Shown here piece by piece: positions 13,459 to 21,610 of a stretch of 64,000 nucleotides of DNA (position 1 is its first letter; every line of letters begins with the position of its first letter). Made by a program: the position numbers and the translations under genes. The notes beneath the pieces were generated by a model that worked only from the letters and a program-made list of their open reading frames with translations, was not told the origin of the DNA and searched no databases. Source of the stretch: Pseudomonas huaxiensis (GTDB taxonomy: Bacteria; Pseudomonadota; Gammaproteobacteria; Pseudomonadales; Pseudomonadaceae); contig NZ_QKVL01000001.1 in the NCBI RefSeq assembly GCF_003231275.1, forward strand, positions 372,001-436,000, written 5' to 3'.

Positions 13459-14718
13459 ATGAAAAAATCCTTCCCAGGACATTTTGCTAACGATCCGCTG
13501 GATCTAAAACGACTGTGGGAGAGCAGTCTGATAGTGATTGATGCGAATGTATTGCTCAGTTTGTATCGATATTCTGAAAGTACAAGGAATGAATTTATTC
13601 AGATGTTCGAGAAGCTGGAAGATCGGTTGTGGATGCCTCATCAATTTGCCAAGGAGTATCTAAGAGGTAGGCTTAAGGTAATTACTGATCAAACCAGATC
13701 CTACGATTCTGCTATTGAGGCTCTGTCCAAGCTTCGGAGAGAGTTCGAGCATCCCAAGCAGCATCCATTCTTAAGCTCTGGGGTTTTGGAGGATTGGAAA
13801 CGTACTTTTGATATGGTTACTGAGGAGCTTAGATTAAATAAAGAGCGTCAGGAAACAAAAATTGTTGATGATGATGTCAAGGATTTTGTTGGGAGGGTGT
13901 TGGGTGGCCGAGTTGGTGAGGGTTATTCAGACTCCTATTTGGAGGAGATTGTTACAGCGGGTAGGCTTAGATATGCTAGTAAAATTCCACCGGGTTTCAT
14001 GGACGCTCAGAATTCTGGGGGGGATTCGCTTGAAGGACGTTTGGCTCCCTATGGTGATTACGTAGGGTGGCTTCAGTTGCTCGATAAAGCTAAAGGTGAT
14101 GCAACGGATATAATATTTGTCACCGGTGATAATAAGGATGATTGGTGGCTCCGGCAGAGTGGGAAAACTATTGGTCCGCTTCCACAGTTGATTGAAGAGT
14201 TCATTGTGGAAACGTCACAGTGTTTCTACATGTACCTGCCAGATCGCTTTCTAGAGCAGGCAGGAGTGTTTTTACATCAAAAAGTTTCAGATCAAGCCAT
14301 GGACGAAGCGCGAGAGATGCGTTTGGTGACCTCAGAACCGCTCAGCCCTTCGGACGCAGCCCTCGCTTGGGGTGAATCATTATCATTGAAAATTAGCCAG
14401 AAAAAGAAAATTTCTGAACGGCTTCTAAATATCGGATTCTTTGATTCTGAGATGGTAAAGGCACCCGATTCAGTCGAGAACTCTGAATCATCACACGTCA
14501 GAAAACTTTATGGCGAGCATAGAAGTGTCGTCGCGATTATCAAGGCGCTAGATGCAGAGATAGATTCGCGTCTAATTTTTGGTTCAAGCGAGCGATTTGA
14601 GTTCGTAACTGATGTTGATTTGCAGAACTTAATAGATGACTTCAGAGTTAAGCGTGCTAATTTGGCAGCCTCTATTTATTGGGCTCAGAGTCGCGGGGAT
14701 GATTTTACCGAGGATTAA
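13459..14718 (+). CDS. PIN-like domain nuclease (PIN_8/DUF4935 type), prophage cargo
   Basis: A 419-residue protein. An N-terminal PIN-like domain (about residues 20-240) shows the first acidic residue in LIVIDANVLLSLYRYS (Asp28) and the late acidic pair in FVTGDNKDDWWL (about 219-230), the signature of the PIN_8 family of predicted metal-dependent RNases. The C-terminal 180 residues are not recognised. The gene is visibly more AT-rich than its neighbours and sits between attL and int, a common cargo position. It converges on int with a 14-bp overlap. A role in phage exclusion or toxicity is inference; the substrate is unknown. Confidence 0.75.
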   Translation: MKKSFPGHFANDPLDLKRLWESSLIVIDANVLLSLYRYSESTRNEFIQMFEKLEDRLWMPHQFAKEYLRGRLKVITDQTRSYDSAIEALSKLRREFEHPKQHPFLSSGVLEDWKRTFDMVTEELRLNKERQETKIVDDDVKDFVGRVLGGRVGEGYSDSYLEEIVTAGRLRYASKIPPGFMDAQNSGGDSLEGRLAPYGDYVGWLQLLDKAKGDATDIIFVTGDNKDDWWLRQSGKTIGPLPQLIEEFIVETSQCFYMYLPDRFLEQAGVFLHQKVSDQAMDEAREMRLVTSEPLSPSDAALAWGESLSLKISQKKKISERLLNIGFFDSEMVKAPDSVENSESSHVRKLYGEHRSVVAIIKALDAEIDSRLIFGSSERFEFVTDVDLQNLIDDFRVKRANLAASIYWAQSRGDDFTED

Positions 14719-15961
14719 GTCCTGGTGGTTCATTCATGCTCTGCCAGATTCTTGAAAGTTCGGATGGGGACTCATCATCCATCCACTTTGCATAGACCTG
14801 AACAAGCATGGTGTAGTCTTTGTGCCCCATTTGCTTTGCAATAAATGCAAGGTTGCCACGAGCCGTCAGACACCAGCATGCATATGTGTGTCGGGTCTGA
14901 TATGGACGTCGTGGTCTTATTCCTGCGCGTCGCTGTATTGATGACCATTTAGTGTTCCATGCGGTAGAGACAAACCAAGCATTTATCCCCCGTTTCCTTG
15001 CTTGAGTGCTTGGGGAAAGGAGTGGGGTGACAGCGTCCTCCCGCCATTCATGCCGATTCATATACACGCGTATCTTCTGTTTTGCGTGACCACCAACCAA
15101 CCCTATCAGCACCTTGCAAGCCCACAGTGCCGGCGGCATCAAGAAGACCGTCCGGGGCTTGCTGGTCTTCGTAACTTTGAAGCTCCCCTTCGCGGTGATG
15201 GCCCTAGTTACCTCGATCTTGCCTGCCATGATGTCTATGTCCTCAACCGCCAAAGCGCACAGCTCACCAGGACGTAGGCCGGTGTAAACCGCAAGCGTGA
15301 TTGCCGCTTTATCCTGATCGTGCAGGCATCCTTGATTAACCAACTGTTCGAACTCCTCACGGGTCAGAGGATCCGGCTCCTTGTCACTCATGGCGAACCT
15401 GATGCATGACGAGGCCAGCCCGGCCCTGCAATAGCCGTTGCTCTCGCACCAGGTCAAGAATCCGGTGAACGTCGCGAGGTAGTGGTTAGCCGTAGACGGA
15501 GCGCGAGTCTCGATCAGTTGGGCGCGAAGCTTGTGAATGTCTTCCGGCAAGAGGACGCCGGCCAGTCGATCCTTGCCCACCAGCTCGACGCAGATGTCGA
15601 TGGCATAGCCGTATTTCTCCTCTGTCATGGGAGTGATGTCGATGGCCTTGAGAGGCTTGTAACGTTCTGCCAAGGCCTCCAGGCGCTCGTCCTTTACGTT
15701 GCTGTAGTTCGCGCCGTGTTTCGAGTTGGGAAAGTGCCGGCCGTAATCAAACGTGCCGATCTTGATCTCATGAAGAATTGCCGCCCGGAGTTGGGCGGCA
15801 TGTCTGATGTTGGCTTTGGTCACTGGCAGGCCCAGTGATTCTCGGCAGCGAATGCGGCGCCACATAAAGACGATCCGCAAGTTGCTGCCGTGAATCTCAA
15901 TGCCTGAGTGCTTCGCCAGCTCGGCTTCTAAGCCGCTGCCTGGGGTGCGCTCTCGGCCCAC
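14705..15961 (-). CDS. int: Phage integrase, tyrosine recombinase
   Basis: A 418-residue site-specific recombinase. The N-terminal arm-type DNA-binding region (about 1-90) is followed by a SAM-like core-binding domain (about 90-190) and the catalytic domain. Catalytic residues are Arg230 (TGLRPGELCAL), Arg357 (YQTRHTYA), His380 (QMGHKDY) and the nucleophile Tyr390 (VQVYAKW). The position before RHT, often His, is Tyr-Gln-Thr here, as in many related phage integrases. It is the last gene of the leftward early operon and overlaps the xis-like gene by 34 bp. It presumably acts on the 19-bp att core. Confidence 0.93.
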   Translation of the reverse strand: MGRERTPGSGLEAELAKHSGIEIHGSNLRIVFMWRRIRCRESLGLPVTKANIRHAAQLRAAILHEIKIGTFDYGRHFPNSKHGANYSNVKDERLEALAERYKPLKAIDITPMTEEKYGYAIDICVELVGKDRLAGVLLPEDIHKLRAQLIETRAPSTANHYLATFTGFLTWCESNGYCRAGLASSCIRFAMSDKEPDPLTREEFEQLVNQGCLHDQDKAAITLAVYTGLRPGELCALAVEDIDIMAGKIEVTRAITAKGSFKVTKTSKPRTVFLMPPALWACKVLIGLVGGHAKQKIRVYMNRHEWREDAVTPLLSPSTQARKRGINAWFVSTAWNTKWSSIQRRAGIRPRRPYQTRHTYACWCLTARGNLAFIAKQMGHKDYTMLVQVYAKWMDDESPSELSRIWQSMNEPPGLNPR

Positions 15962-16125
15962 TTGTCATACTCCGTCATGTTGATTGTGATGCGTCCATCG
16001 GGTGCCTTCCGCCAGATGCGGCCCTGCGCCCAGGTGCCGTTCTTGACCTTGTGTCGGATGGCGTCCTCGCTGTAGCCGGTCAGCTCGGCTGCGCGGTTAA
16101 TGAGTACCCAGCGTGGGAGGCTCAT
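15928..16125 (-). CDS. Excisionase-like small DNA-binding protein
   Basis: A 65-residue protein, with RAAELTGYSEDAIRHKVKNG resembling the MerR/excisionase-type winged helix, followed by a basic wing (WRKAPDGRITINM). It lies directly upstream of and overlaps int, the usual place for xis. By analogy it would bend att DNA and favour excision over integration. The assignment rests on size, fold-like pattern and position. Confidence 0.7.
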   Translation of the reverse strand: MSLPRWVLINRAAELTGYSEDAIRHKVKNGTWAQGRIWRKAPDGRITINMTEYDKWAESAPQAAA

Positions 16126-16310
16126 GCGCGTTTCCCCTGTGCTCGTTTGGCGGCCTGGTTAGCCATGACGGACTCCCACTCGATACTCTTGCGCTGCTGC
16201 CGGATCCGGCTGCATTTGGCGTGGCGATATGCGGATCTCGCTTTGCCGCAGATATCGCAGATGGCGTTGAGGTCGAGGGCGTGAGTGGCGAGGCGTGGGC
16301 GTTCAGCCAT
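16122..16310 (-). CDS. Small Cys/His-containing phage protein
   Basis: A 62-residue basic protein starting at MAERPRLATH. It carries a possible zinc-binding pattern ICDICGKARSAYRHAKCS (CxxC...HxxC). The start lies within the end of the upstream gene (8-bp overlap) and its stop overlaps the xis-like gene by ATGA, so it belongs to the early operon. Function is unknown; a longer ORF extending to 16406 overlaps the neighbour fully and is unlikely. Confidence 0.55.
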   Translation of the reverse strand: MAERPRLATHALDLNAICDICGKARSAYRHAKCSRIRQQRKSIEWESVMANQAAKRAQGKRA

Positions 16311-17013
16311 TGAGCACCTCGGTGACAGTGCTGTGGTGAAATGTCCGGGATTTGCCAGTCTTGCGGTTTTTCCCGTGGATGTAGCCTGGTCTGGACCACC
16401 ATGCACTATCGTGCCCCGTTACCTCGATCAGCAGGGTGTTCTGTCCAGCCTGAACGGATACTCGGCTGCCGACTGGATATGCCGTCTTCACGGCTACGAG
16501 CAAGCCGACCTGGGCGAGCTTCAATGCGTTGTCTGCGGCCTGGACGTCTGCGGATGCTGGATGGCGACCGCTTCGAAGAGCGGACAAGATGAAGTCGAAG
16601 TCGGGCTTGCAGCCCTCCGCTTGGTCGAGGCCGTGTTCCTCCTTCGCTGCTGTGGTGGGGCTGGTAGAGGGGCGTGCTTCGCCTCTTCTGCGCTCAATCT
16701 CTTCCAGCAGATCACGCGCTTTATCCACTGCGTCCCAAGCCATTTCAGAGTTTTGCTGGTTGTCACAGGTCAGCGCTGCCTCGTCCTCGGCATAGGGCAG
16801 AAGGCAGGCGATGGTATCGAGCAGACGATCAACATCTGTGTCTGTGACACCAATAGCCGGGCCGAGGCTGGGGGACGTGGTAGTCGTCCCTGACCGTTGC
16901 CGGAATACATTGGCAGCGATCAGGTCGGTGCTAATGTCTTGGAGACCGTGGGCTTGGTTGAGCGCGAACGCCAACGATTCCTCGGTGAAAGTCATGCGGT
17001 GCGTATTGGTCAT
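16303..17013 (-). CDS. Hypothetical early phage protein
   Basis: A 236-residue protein starting at MTNTHRMTF, with GGGAGG at good spacing upstream; its ATG overlaps the methyltransferase stop. An N-terminal acidic/helical part (about 1-90) includes DTDVDRLLDTIACLLPYAED. A C-terminal part (about 160-236) includes the motif VSVQAGQNTLLIEVTGHDSA, which suggests a small beta domain. No family is recognised. Location among methylase and recombination genes suggests an early accessory role. Confidence 0.7.
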   Translation of the reverse strand: MTNTHRMTFTEESLAFALNQAHGLQDISTDLIAANVFRQRSGTTTTSPSLGPAIGVTDTDVDRLLDTIACLLPYAEDEAALTCDNQQNSEMAWDAVDKARDLLEEIERRRGEARPSTSPTTAAKEEHGLDQAEGCKPDFDFILSALRSGRHPASADVQAADNALKLAQVGLLVAVKTAYPVGSRVSVQAGQNTLLIEVTGHDSAWWSRPGYIHGKNRKTGKSRTFHHSTVTEVLNG

Positions 17014-18815
17014 GCTGCCTCCCGCTGAGCTACGCTCAGGCCAACCGCGACTGGGCGGACCCAAATCGGCATTGAGCTGAGCATGAAAGTTTCGCCCTGG
17101 GCGGCCAGCAATAGAGTGGTGCCCATGACATGGGCGATTGCCTCGGCCGCGGCCGGGGGCACCGCGTTACCAATGCGCTCGCGCCAGGCTTGGTCGCTCA
17201 GGCCGTCCAGTTCCAACTGTTCCTCTGGCTCGACCAGGCTCTGCAGCGCGGCCAGCTCCAGCGTGGTGAAGGGGCGGTGCCAGGTGCCGTCGAGCGATTC
17301 GATAACGCAGGTGAGACGGTCGTTTGCCTCGGGCAGGCGCGGGTCGGCAACGCTCCACCGGCCGTTGTCGTGCATAGCGCTGGCGGATACGGCTCCGGCC
17401 GGAGTGGCCCAGGGCACGACGCCGTAATGCCCGCCAGTCAGGTAGGCATCACCCTTGCCCCGGTTCAGGCCGGGCCGGGGATCGGCGATGGACAGGGCTC
17501 CGCTGGCAACCTGCTGGGAGCCGGTGACTGTGCCGGCGGTCTGGCCCATGCCGACGACGTTCAGCTTCCTGCTCGATGCGTTGGGGTGCCAGTTGTGATA
17601 CCGAGGATCCTGCACAGCGAAGGCGCCCTGGCCCGTGGTGCTGCCGGCGATGACGGTACCAGCGGCGCTGTCGTACGGTGTGACCAGGTACTTGCCGAAG
17701 CCACCGCCCGAACGCCGTGGGTCCGCGACACTGAAGGTGCCTTGTCCGGGGCTTTTCACGCCGATGACGGCGCCGCTGGTGTCTTCCCAGCGGCGCACAC
17801 CGTACTGCTGGTACTGCAGGGCGCCGGCCTTGGCGCGCGGGTCAGCAACGGAGAACTTTCCGTTCGTTGGTCGTGAGCTGCCCGCCACCGTACCGATCGA
17901 TTCCGCCCACTCGTTCACGCCCAGATACCCGGCGAATGCCTCGGGGACGATCACGAAGTCGCGAAGGTGCCCGTCCTGGATCTGCAGGTCGTTGAGGCTG
18001 CGCCAGTCCTTCCCTGCCTCGACCAGGGCGAGTCGTACCCACGTCTTCCACTGCAGTGCTGGTACGCGGTGCATCGGTCCTGCAGCAGCGACGTCGCCGG
18101 CCAAGGGCATCCGGCCGAGGATGTCGCCGACGGCGCGCAGGGTCTTCTGCTCTGGCTCGTAGAGAAACGGCGGCACCTTCTCGACGTGGCGGGCGACCAG
18201 CAAGAAGCGCTTTCGACTCTGGGCCAGGTGCCCGATGCGGCCACAGTCGTGGGTCGTCTCGGCCACTGCGTAACCGAAGCTGGATAGCAGGCTGTTGATC
18301 TGGTCCAGCAGGTGCCGGCCGCGCGATGCAAGCCGAGGCACGTTCTCGAAGACGAGCAGGGGAACTGGATCGTCGGCCCACGCTTCGCCGAACAGCCAGA
18401 TGCAGCGCAGTGTCAGCTCGTTCAGCGCCTGGTACTTGGGCGTCTGGCTCATCTTCTCGGACAGCAGCCCGCTCGCGCCCTTGCACGGAGAGCTGATGAA
18501 CACCGCGTCTGGCCGCTGACCGCCGGCTGCCCGGCGGATGTCCTCAGGGGTGGCCTCGCGCCAACCTGGTGGCGGCTCCTTCCCGTGGAAGCGGATGTAC
18601 TGGTCGCGTGTGAACAGGTCCAGCAGCGTGCCTTTCACGCCGCTGAGGCGCTCGAAGTCAGCCAGCCCGGCCGGGTCGACGTCGACGCCGCCGAGGCATT
18701 GCCACTCGCCCTGCAGATTGCCCACCACTGGCTTGGCGCGGTTGAAACCCTTGGCGCCGCCGCCCAGGCCACAGCACATGTGGAAGTGTCTGAGAACATG
18801 CTTGCGAAGGGTCAT
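17010..18815 (-). CDS. DNA (cytosine-5) methyltransferase with internal repeats
   Basis: A 601-residue C5-methyltransferase starting at MTLRKHVLRH with AGGGAGCG upstream. The SAM motif is FHMCCGLGGGAKGF (11-24). The catalytic Cys111 is in ISSPCKGASG, and the ENV-type motif is LLVFENVPRLASRG (153-166). Late motifs around residues 540-575 (IGNAVPP) close the fold. Between about 305 and 495, where target recognition is expected, five imperfect repeats each end in a DPR motif (327, 367, 405, 447, 493). It could protect phage DNA from host restriction or regulate early genes. It is coupled by ATGA overlaps on both sides. Confidence 0.9.
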   Translation of the reverse strand: MTLRKHVLRHFHMCCGLGGGAKGFNRAKPVVGNLQGEWQCLGGVDVDPAGLADFERLSGVKGTLLDLFTRDQYIRFHGKEPPPGWREATPEDIRRAAGGQRPDAVFISSPCKGASGLLSEKMSQTPKYQALNELTLRCIWLFGEAWADDPVPLLVFENVPRLASRGRHLLDQINSLLSSFGYAVAETTHDCGRIGHLAQSRKRFLLVARHVEKVPPFLYEPEQKTLRAVGDILGRMPLAGDVAAAGPMHRVPALQWKTWVRLALVEAGKDWRSLNDLQIQDGHLRDFVIVPEAFAGYLGVNEWAESIGTVAGSSRPTNGKFSVADPRAKAGALQYQQYGVRRWEDTSGAVIGVKSPGQGTFSVADPRRSGGGFGKYLVTPYDSAAGTVIAGSTTGQGAFAVQDPRYHNWHPNASSRKLNVVGMGQTAGTVTGSQQVASGALSIADPRPGLNRGKGDAYLTGGHYGVVPWATPAGAVSASAMHDNGRWSVADPRLPEANDRLTCVIESLDGTWHRPFTTLELAALQSLVEPEEQLELDGLSDQAWRERIGNAVPPAAAEAIAHVMGTTLLLAAQGETFMLSSMPIWVRPVAVGLSVAQREAA

Positions 18816-19309
18816 GCTGCGCTCCCTGCTTTTGCAGCGGCCGGTGAGCGACGCACTTGGGCGTGAATGAGTTCTGCCAGACGCAGCAGGCCGGTGGCCT
18901 CGGCTTCGGCGCGGGCTCCCCAGTTGCCGGTTCCTTTCACTGCGTTCCAAGTTCGCTGGGCGAGCTGCAGAGTATCGGCAGCCTGAGTGACCAGTCGATG
19001 GTCGTCTGCGGTGACAGCCAGGCCGGTGTAGGCAGCGATCCGGTTTTCCAGCTCGGTGATAGTTCCCAGCAGGGCGGCTTTCGTCTGCAGGTGCTGCCGC
19101 TGCTCTTTCTCCCGGTCCACTGCTCGTTCGGCCAAGGTGCTGTCGAGCGCCTGCAGGCGCTGCCAGTTCATCGCGTCCAGCTTATCGAGACCTTCTGCGT
19201 AGCCTTTTTCGTAGGCACGCTGGCGGGCCTTCGCGAACAGGAAGGGAAGGAATGCCATGGTGAAGATCCACGCGACTGCGGCGAGCAGGGTGTAGTGCTG
19301 TGCTTGCAT
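18812..19309 (-). CDS. Membrane-anchored coiled-coil phage protein
   Basis: A 165-residue protein starting at MQAQHYTLL. One N-terminal transmembrane helix (about residues 6-26, LLAAVAWIFTMAFLPFLFA) is followed by a long helical, charged region likely to be coiled coil (AKARQRAYEKGYAEGLDKLD onward). Its end overlaps the methyltransferase start by ATGA. It is homologous to no family I can name. An 89-bp gap separates it from the PrtN-like gene upstream. Confidence 0.65.
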   Translation of the reverse strand: MQAQHYTLLAAVAWIFTMAFLPFLFAKARQRAYEKGYAEGLDKLDAMNWQRLQALDSTLAERAVDREKEQRQHLQTKAALLGTITELENRIAAYTGLAVTADDHRLVTQAADTLQLAQRTWNAVKGTGNWGARAEAEATGLLRLAELIHAQVRRSPAAAKAGSAA

Positions 19310-19398
19310 GTGCTGTGCTCCAGATACAAAGCGGCCACCGAGGTTGAGTGAGAGTCGGTAGCGGATGTGGTGCCCCTGAAGGCCGGGGCCGCCTGTTG

Positions 19399-19638
19399 CT
19401 AAGCCGTCTGCGCTTCCAGCGTGTCGAGGTAGTTGGCGAGGTCTGTCAGGTAGACGACGTGCTGCGCTCGCGCTGAGTTGTGCAACTTGGTCAGCTTCAG
19501 CTTGATCGCCCCGTCCCTGACCAACTCCCGGAAGCGGCGATCCGTGCGGATGTGCGGGAAGTAGTGCTCCCGCACCGCGGCCATGGAAGGGCAGGGGGTG
19601 GTCCATTGCTGGCGGAGCTGGTCGAGGGTGCTGGTCAT
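19399..19638 (-). CDS. PrtN-like pyocin activator family protein
   Basis: A 79-residue protein starting at MTSTLDQLRQQW. The central part REHYFPHIRTDRRFRELVRDG and the late segment HVVYLTDLANYLD match the pattern of the pyocin activator PrtN family (small DNA-binding activators known from P. aeruginosa pyocin control and also found in many prophages). It is coupled to the gene upstream by ATGA. In a prophage it might act on early or late promoters. Cross-talk with the neighbouring tailocin is possible but untested. Confidence 0.65.
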   Translation of the reverse strand: MTSTLDQLRQQWTTPCPSMAAVREHYFPHIRTDRRFRELVRDGAIKLKLTKLHNSARAQHVVYLTDLANYLDTLEAQTA

Positions 19639-20135
19639 GCGCACTCCCCGTGCCCCTCCGCCGAAGGCCAGAGCTTGGCGCGGACCTGGGCTGCGAGGTT
19701 GTCCTTGTCTGCACCGCATGCGACTGCGCAGATCTCCCCGGTGTTATTGGTGATCACTGCGGCAAATGGCGTGTTCGGCCAAGGCGTGGGGCTGATGTAG
19801 ACGAGATGGCCGCTGGGCAAGATGGCGCTCACATGATCGTGTGCATCCATCAGGGCAAGCGCCTTCTTGACGTACTCAGTGCGGCCGTTGGCAAGCTCCT
19901 GGATGAAGTCGCGAAGGTGCTGGTATTTGGCCGTGTCGCCGCGTTGGAGCGTCAGCTTGCCGGTGGTGTCGCCCACAGCGACTTCCAGGTGCACGGCGTC
20001 GGTTTCGAGCTTCGCCTGGATGGTTGCGATGGAAAGTGACTCGGGCCGGCGGACCTGGCAGGTGGCGGTGCCACCGTTCTCCAGCACTTGCTGCAGCCGC
20101 ATGACGTTAGCGAGCGGAACGATGTGGTTGCTCAT
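19635..20135 (-). CDS. Hypothetical early phage protein
   Basis: A 166-residue soluble protein with no recognised domain. The N-terminal 60 residues read as a beta-rich segment (ATCQVRRPESLSIATIQ) followed by helices. Both ends overlap neighbours by ATGA, so it is a translated member of the leftward operon. No cysteine clusters, signal peptide or membrane segment are seen. Confidence 0.65.
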   Translation of the reverse strand: MSNHIVPLANVMRLQQVLENGGTATCQVRRPESLSIATIQAKLETDAVHLEVAVGDTTGKLTLQRGDTAKYQHLRDFIQELANGRTEYVKKALALMDAHDHVSAILPSGHLVYISPTPWPNTPFAAVITNNTGEICAVACGADKDNLAAQVRAKLWPSAEGHGECA

Positions 20136-20296
20136 GCGACCACCCGCTTTGCAGGAATAGCCGTGGCGAAACCGTTCGGGGTGATGACGACCATCAAACC
20201 GGTGCGGTGTTGCAAGGCAATTACCGCTGACCGGCTGCTGCTCGCCGTGGGGTGCAAGAGGATCTTGCAGGGTGGAATGTGCTGTGCTCTGTTCAT
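20132..20296 (-). CDS. Short hypothetical protein at the head of the leftward early operon
   Basis: A 54-codon ORF starting MNRAQHIPPCK and ending with a TGA that overlaps the next ATG (ATGA at 20132-20135). The overlap pattern, the same as for the rest of the operon, argues that it is real. It begins 34 bp after a good leftward promoter. No Shine-Dalgarno is obvious and no domain is recognised. Confidence 0.5.
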   Translation of the reverse strand: MNRAQHIPPCKILLHPTASSSRSAVIALQHRTGLMVVITPNGFATAIPAKRVVA

Positions 20297-20329
20297 TATT
20301 CGTACTCGGTGAGAGGAGATACGAACGGA

Positions 20330-20358
20330 AAATTAGTATTAGTGGTTTATTCTGTCAA
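20330..20358 (-). promoter_or_regulatory. Leftward early promoter (int/xis/methylase operon)
   Basis: On the minus strand, TTGACA (20358-20353) is a perfect -35 hexamer. It is followed by a 17-bp spacer and TAATTT (20335-20330). It points into the 20296-14705 operon and lies just downstream of the repressor terminator. Confidence 0.65.
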
Positions 20359-20397
20359 TAGCTTTGCTGTTATTTGCTGTTTTTCTGACGATCAGCC

Positions 20398-20426
20398 ACA
20401 AAAAAGCCCGCTCTCGGCGGGCTTCC
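20398..20426 (-). terminator. Repressor gene terminator
   Basis: Read on the minus strand, AAGCCCGCC-GAGA-GCGGGCTT forms the stem and a run of T follows. It sits directly after the repressor stop codon (20428). Confidence 0.85.
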
Positions 20427-20427
20427 T

Positions 20428-21150
20428 TCATAGATCCACGATTTTTCGCCTGGCTCTTCCGTAGATGCGCCAGGTCTCATCGATTTTGATCACTCGATCT
20501 GGCAATGCGGGATTGGTCGCGAAAAGGTAGACCGTTCCACCTTCAATGTTGATTTGGCGTAGGGTCGCCGCTGGCTCATTTGGTGCGCTGGCCAGCACGA
20601 AATCTCCCGACTTCCATGGCATTGACGGATCAATTACCACTTTGTCACCTGGTGCGAAGTCAGGCTCCATGCTCTTACCTTCCACCCGAACGATGAACGA
20701 GCCGGGGCCTGAAGCCCCTCCGGCCTCAACCCACTCCTGTACTTCCTCCTCTGAGAACCCGTCCTTTGCGTCGCAAAAGGCGCCCACTTGTACATATCCG
20801 ATCACAGGCAGCAGCCTCCCCGCCGGTCCTATCTCCGTAGTGTTCAGATGTAAACCCTTTCCTAGGGCAGTACTTAACACCGAACTGTTAGCAGTCGTGT
20901 CCAGAGTCTCTGCTAACCGAGGGCTGATGCTCTCGGGAGCAACACGTAGAACGCGACTGAGGCTAAGAAGCGCGGGGAGATTGAGGGCGATTTTGCCAGT
21001 CATGTACTGGCTGACTGCACTTTGGCCGGCCCAGCCGCAAGCTTCAGCGACCTTCTCCTGGTTGAGGGAGCGGTCCTCTGCCTTGCGAGCTTTGTAGGCA
21101 GCCTGGAGGCGGGCTGCTTCTTCTGCGATGTAGGGGGCTTTGGTCTTCAT
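20428..21150 (-). CDS. CI-like prophage repressor (XRE HTH + S24 peptidase-like domain)
   Basis: A 240-residue repressor. The N-terminal HTH (about 8-75; EKVAEACGWAGQSAVSQYMTG) is followed by a LexA/UmuD-like domain (about 120-238). The nucleophilic serine is present (VEGKSMEP). The position expected for the catalytic Lys reads ATLRQI (Arg), and the usual Ala-Gly cleavage site appears as Val-Gly (GYVQVGAF). It would hold the prophage silent by acting at the divergent cro-side promoter. With an antirepressor gene in the same prophage, induction may not rely on RecA cleavage; that is inference. Confidence 0.9.
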   Translation of the reverse strand: MKTKAPYIAEEAARLQAAYKARKAEDRSLNQEKVAEACGWAGQSAVSQYMTGKIALNLPALLSLSRVLRVAPESISPRLAETLDTTANSSVLSTALGKGLHLNTTEIGPAGRLLPVIGYVQVGAFCDAKDGFSEEEVQEWVEAGGASGPGSFIVRVEGKSMEPDFAPGDKVVIDPSMPWKSGDFVLASAPNEPAATLRQINIEGGTVYLFATNPALPDRVIKIDETWRIYGRARRKIVDL

Positions 21151-21265
21151 GCGACGATGCTATAAGGGTTACTCATATGCCTCAAACAGCAATGGTGATT
21201 TTTTCTTGCGCGAATTTAATGAGTCGAACTAATATGTGGTCGCGGTCCATCCATGGGAGTCGACA
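21151..21265. promoter_or_regulatory. Divergent repressor / cro operator-promoter region
   Basis: A 115-bp AT-rich spacer between the divergent repressor and Cro-like genes. An inverted pair ACTCAT (21171-21176) and ATGAGT (21219-21224), each next to an AT-rich run, is the best candidate for paired operators. Clear -35/-10 boxes were not resolved. Confidence 0.5.
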
Positions 21266-21475
21266 ATGTCTATTCAATTTGGGACCCCGTTACGTGAATA
21301 CGTGAAGGGCAGAAGTCAGGTTGAGGTTGCTGAAGCGCTGGGCGTCACCCAGGGAGCAATCTCACAGATGCTGCTGAGCGGACGTGATGTCCGTGTGGTT
21401 ATTGATGGCAACGGGAAGGCGGAAGGCTATGAATTACGTCGGGTGGGTAGCAGGCGAAAGCAGCTAGCCGCCTGA
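21266..21475 (+). CDS. Cro-like repressor
   Basis: A 69-residue protein starting MSIQFGTPLREYVKG, with GGGAG upstream. The HTH is SQVEVAEALGVTQGAISQML (about 13-32), followed by a short beta segment and basic tail (RRVGSRRKQLAA), typical of Cro. It is divergent to the CI-like repressor and is the first gene of the rightward early transcript. Confidence 0.85.
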   Translation: MSIQFGTPLREYVKGRSQVEVAEALGVTQGAISQMLLSGRDVRVVIDGNGKAEGYELRRVGSRRKQLAA

Positions 21476-21610
21476 AACAGGTGCCGACCTGGGGACTCTC
21501 ACCTCCCCAGGCCAGCGACGACAGAGCACAAGCACATGCACATCGGTCGTGGTCGTAGGATAGGGCGTGCCCGTTCCTCTGGCTACACCGTAAATAAGGA
21601 TTTTACGGTT

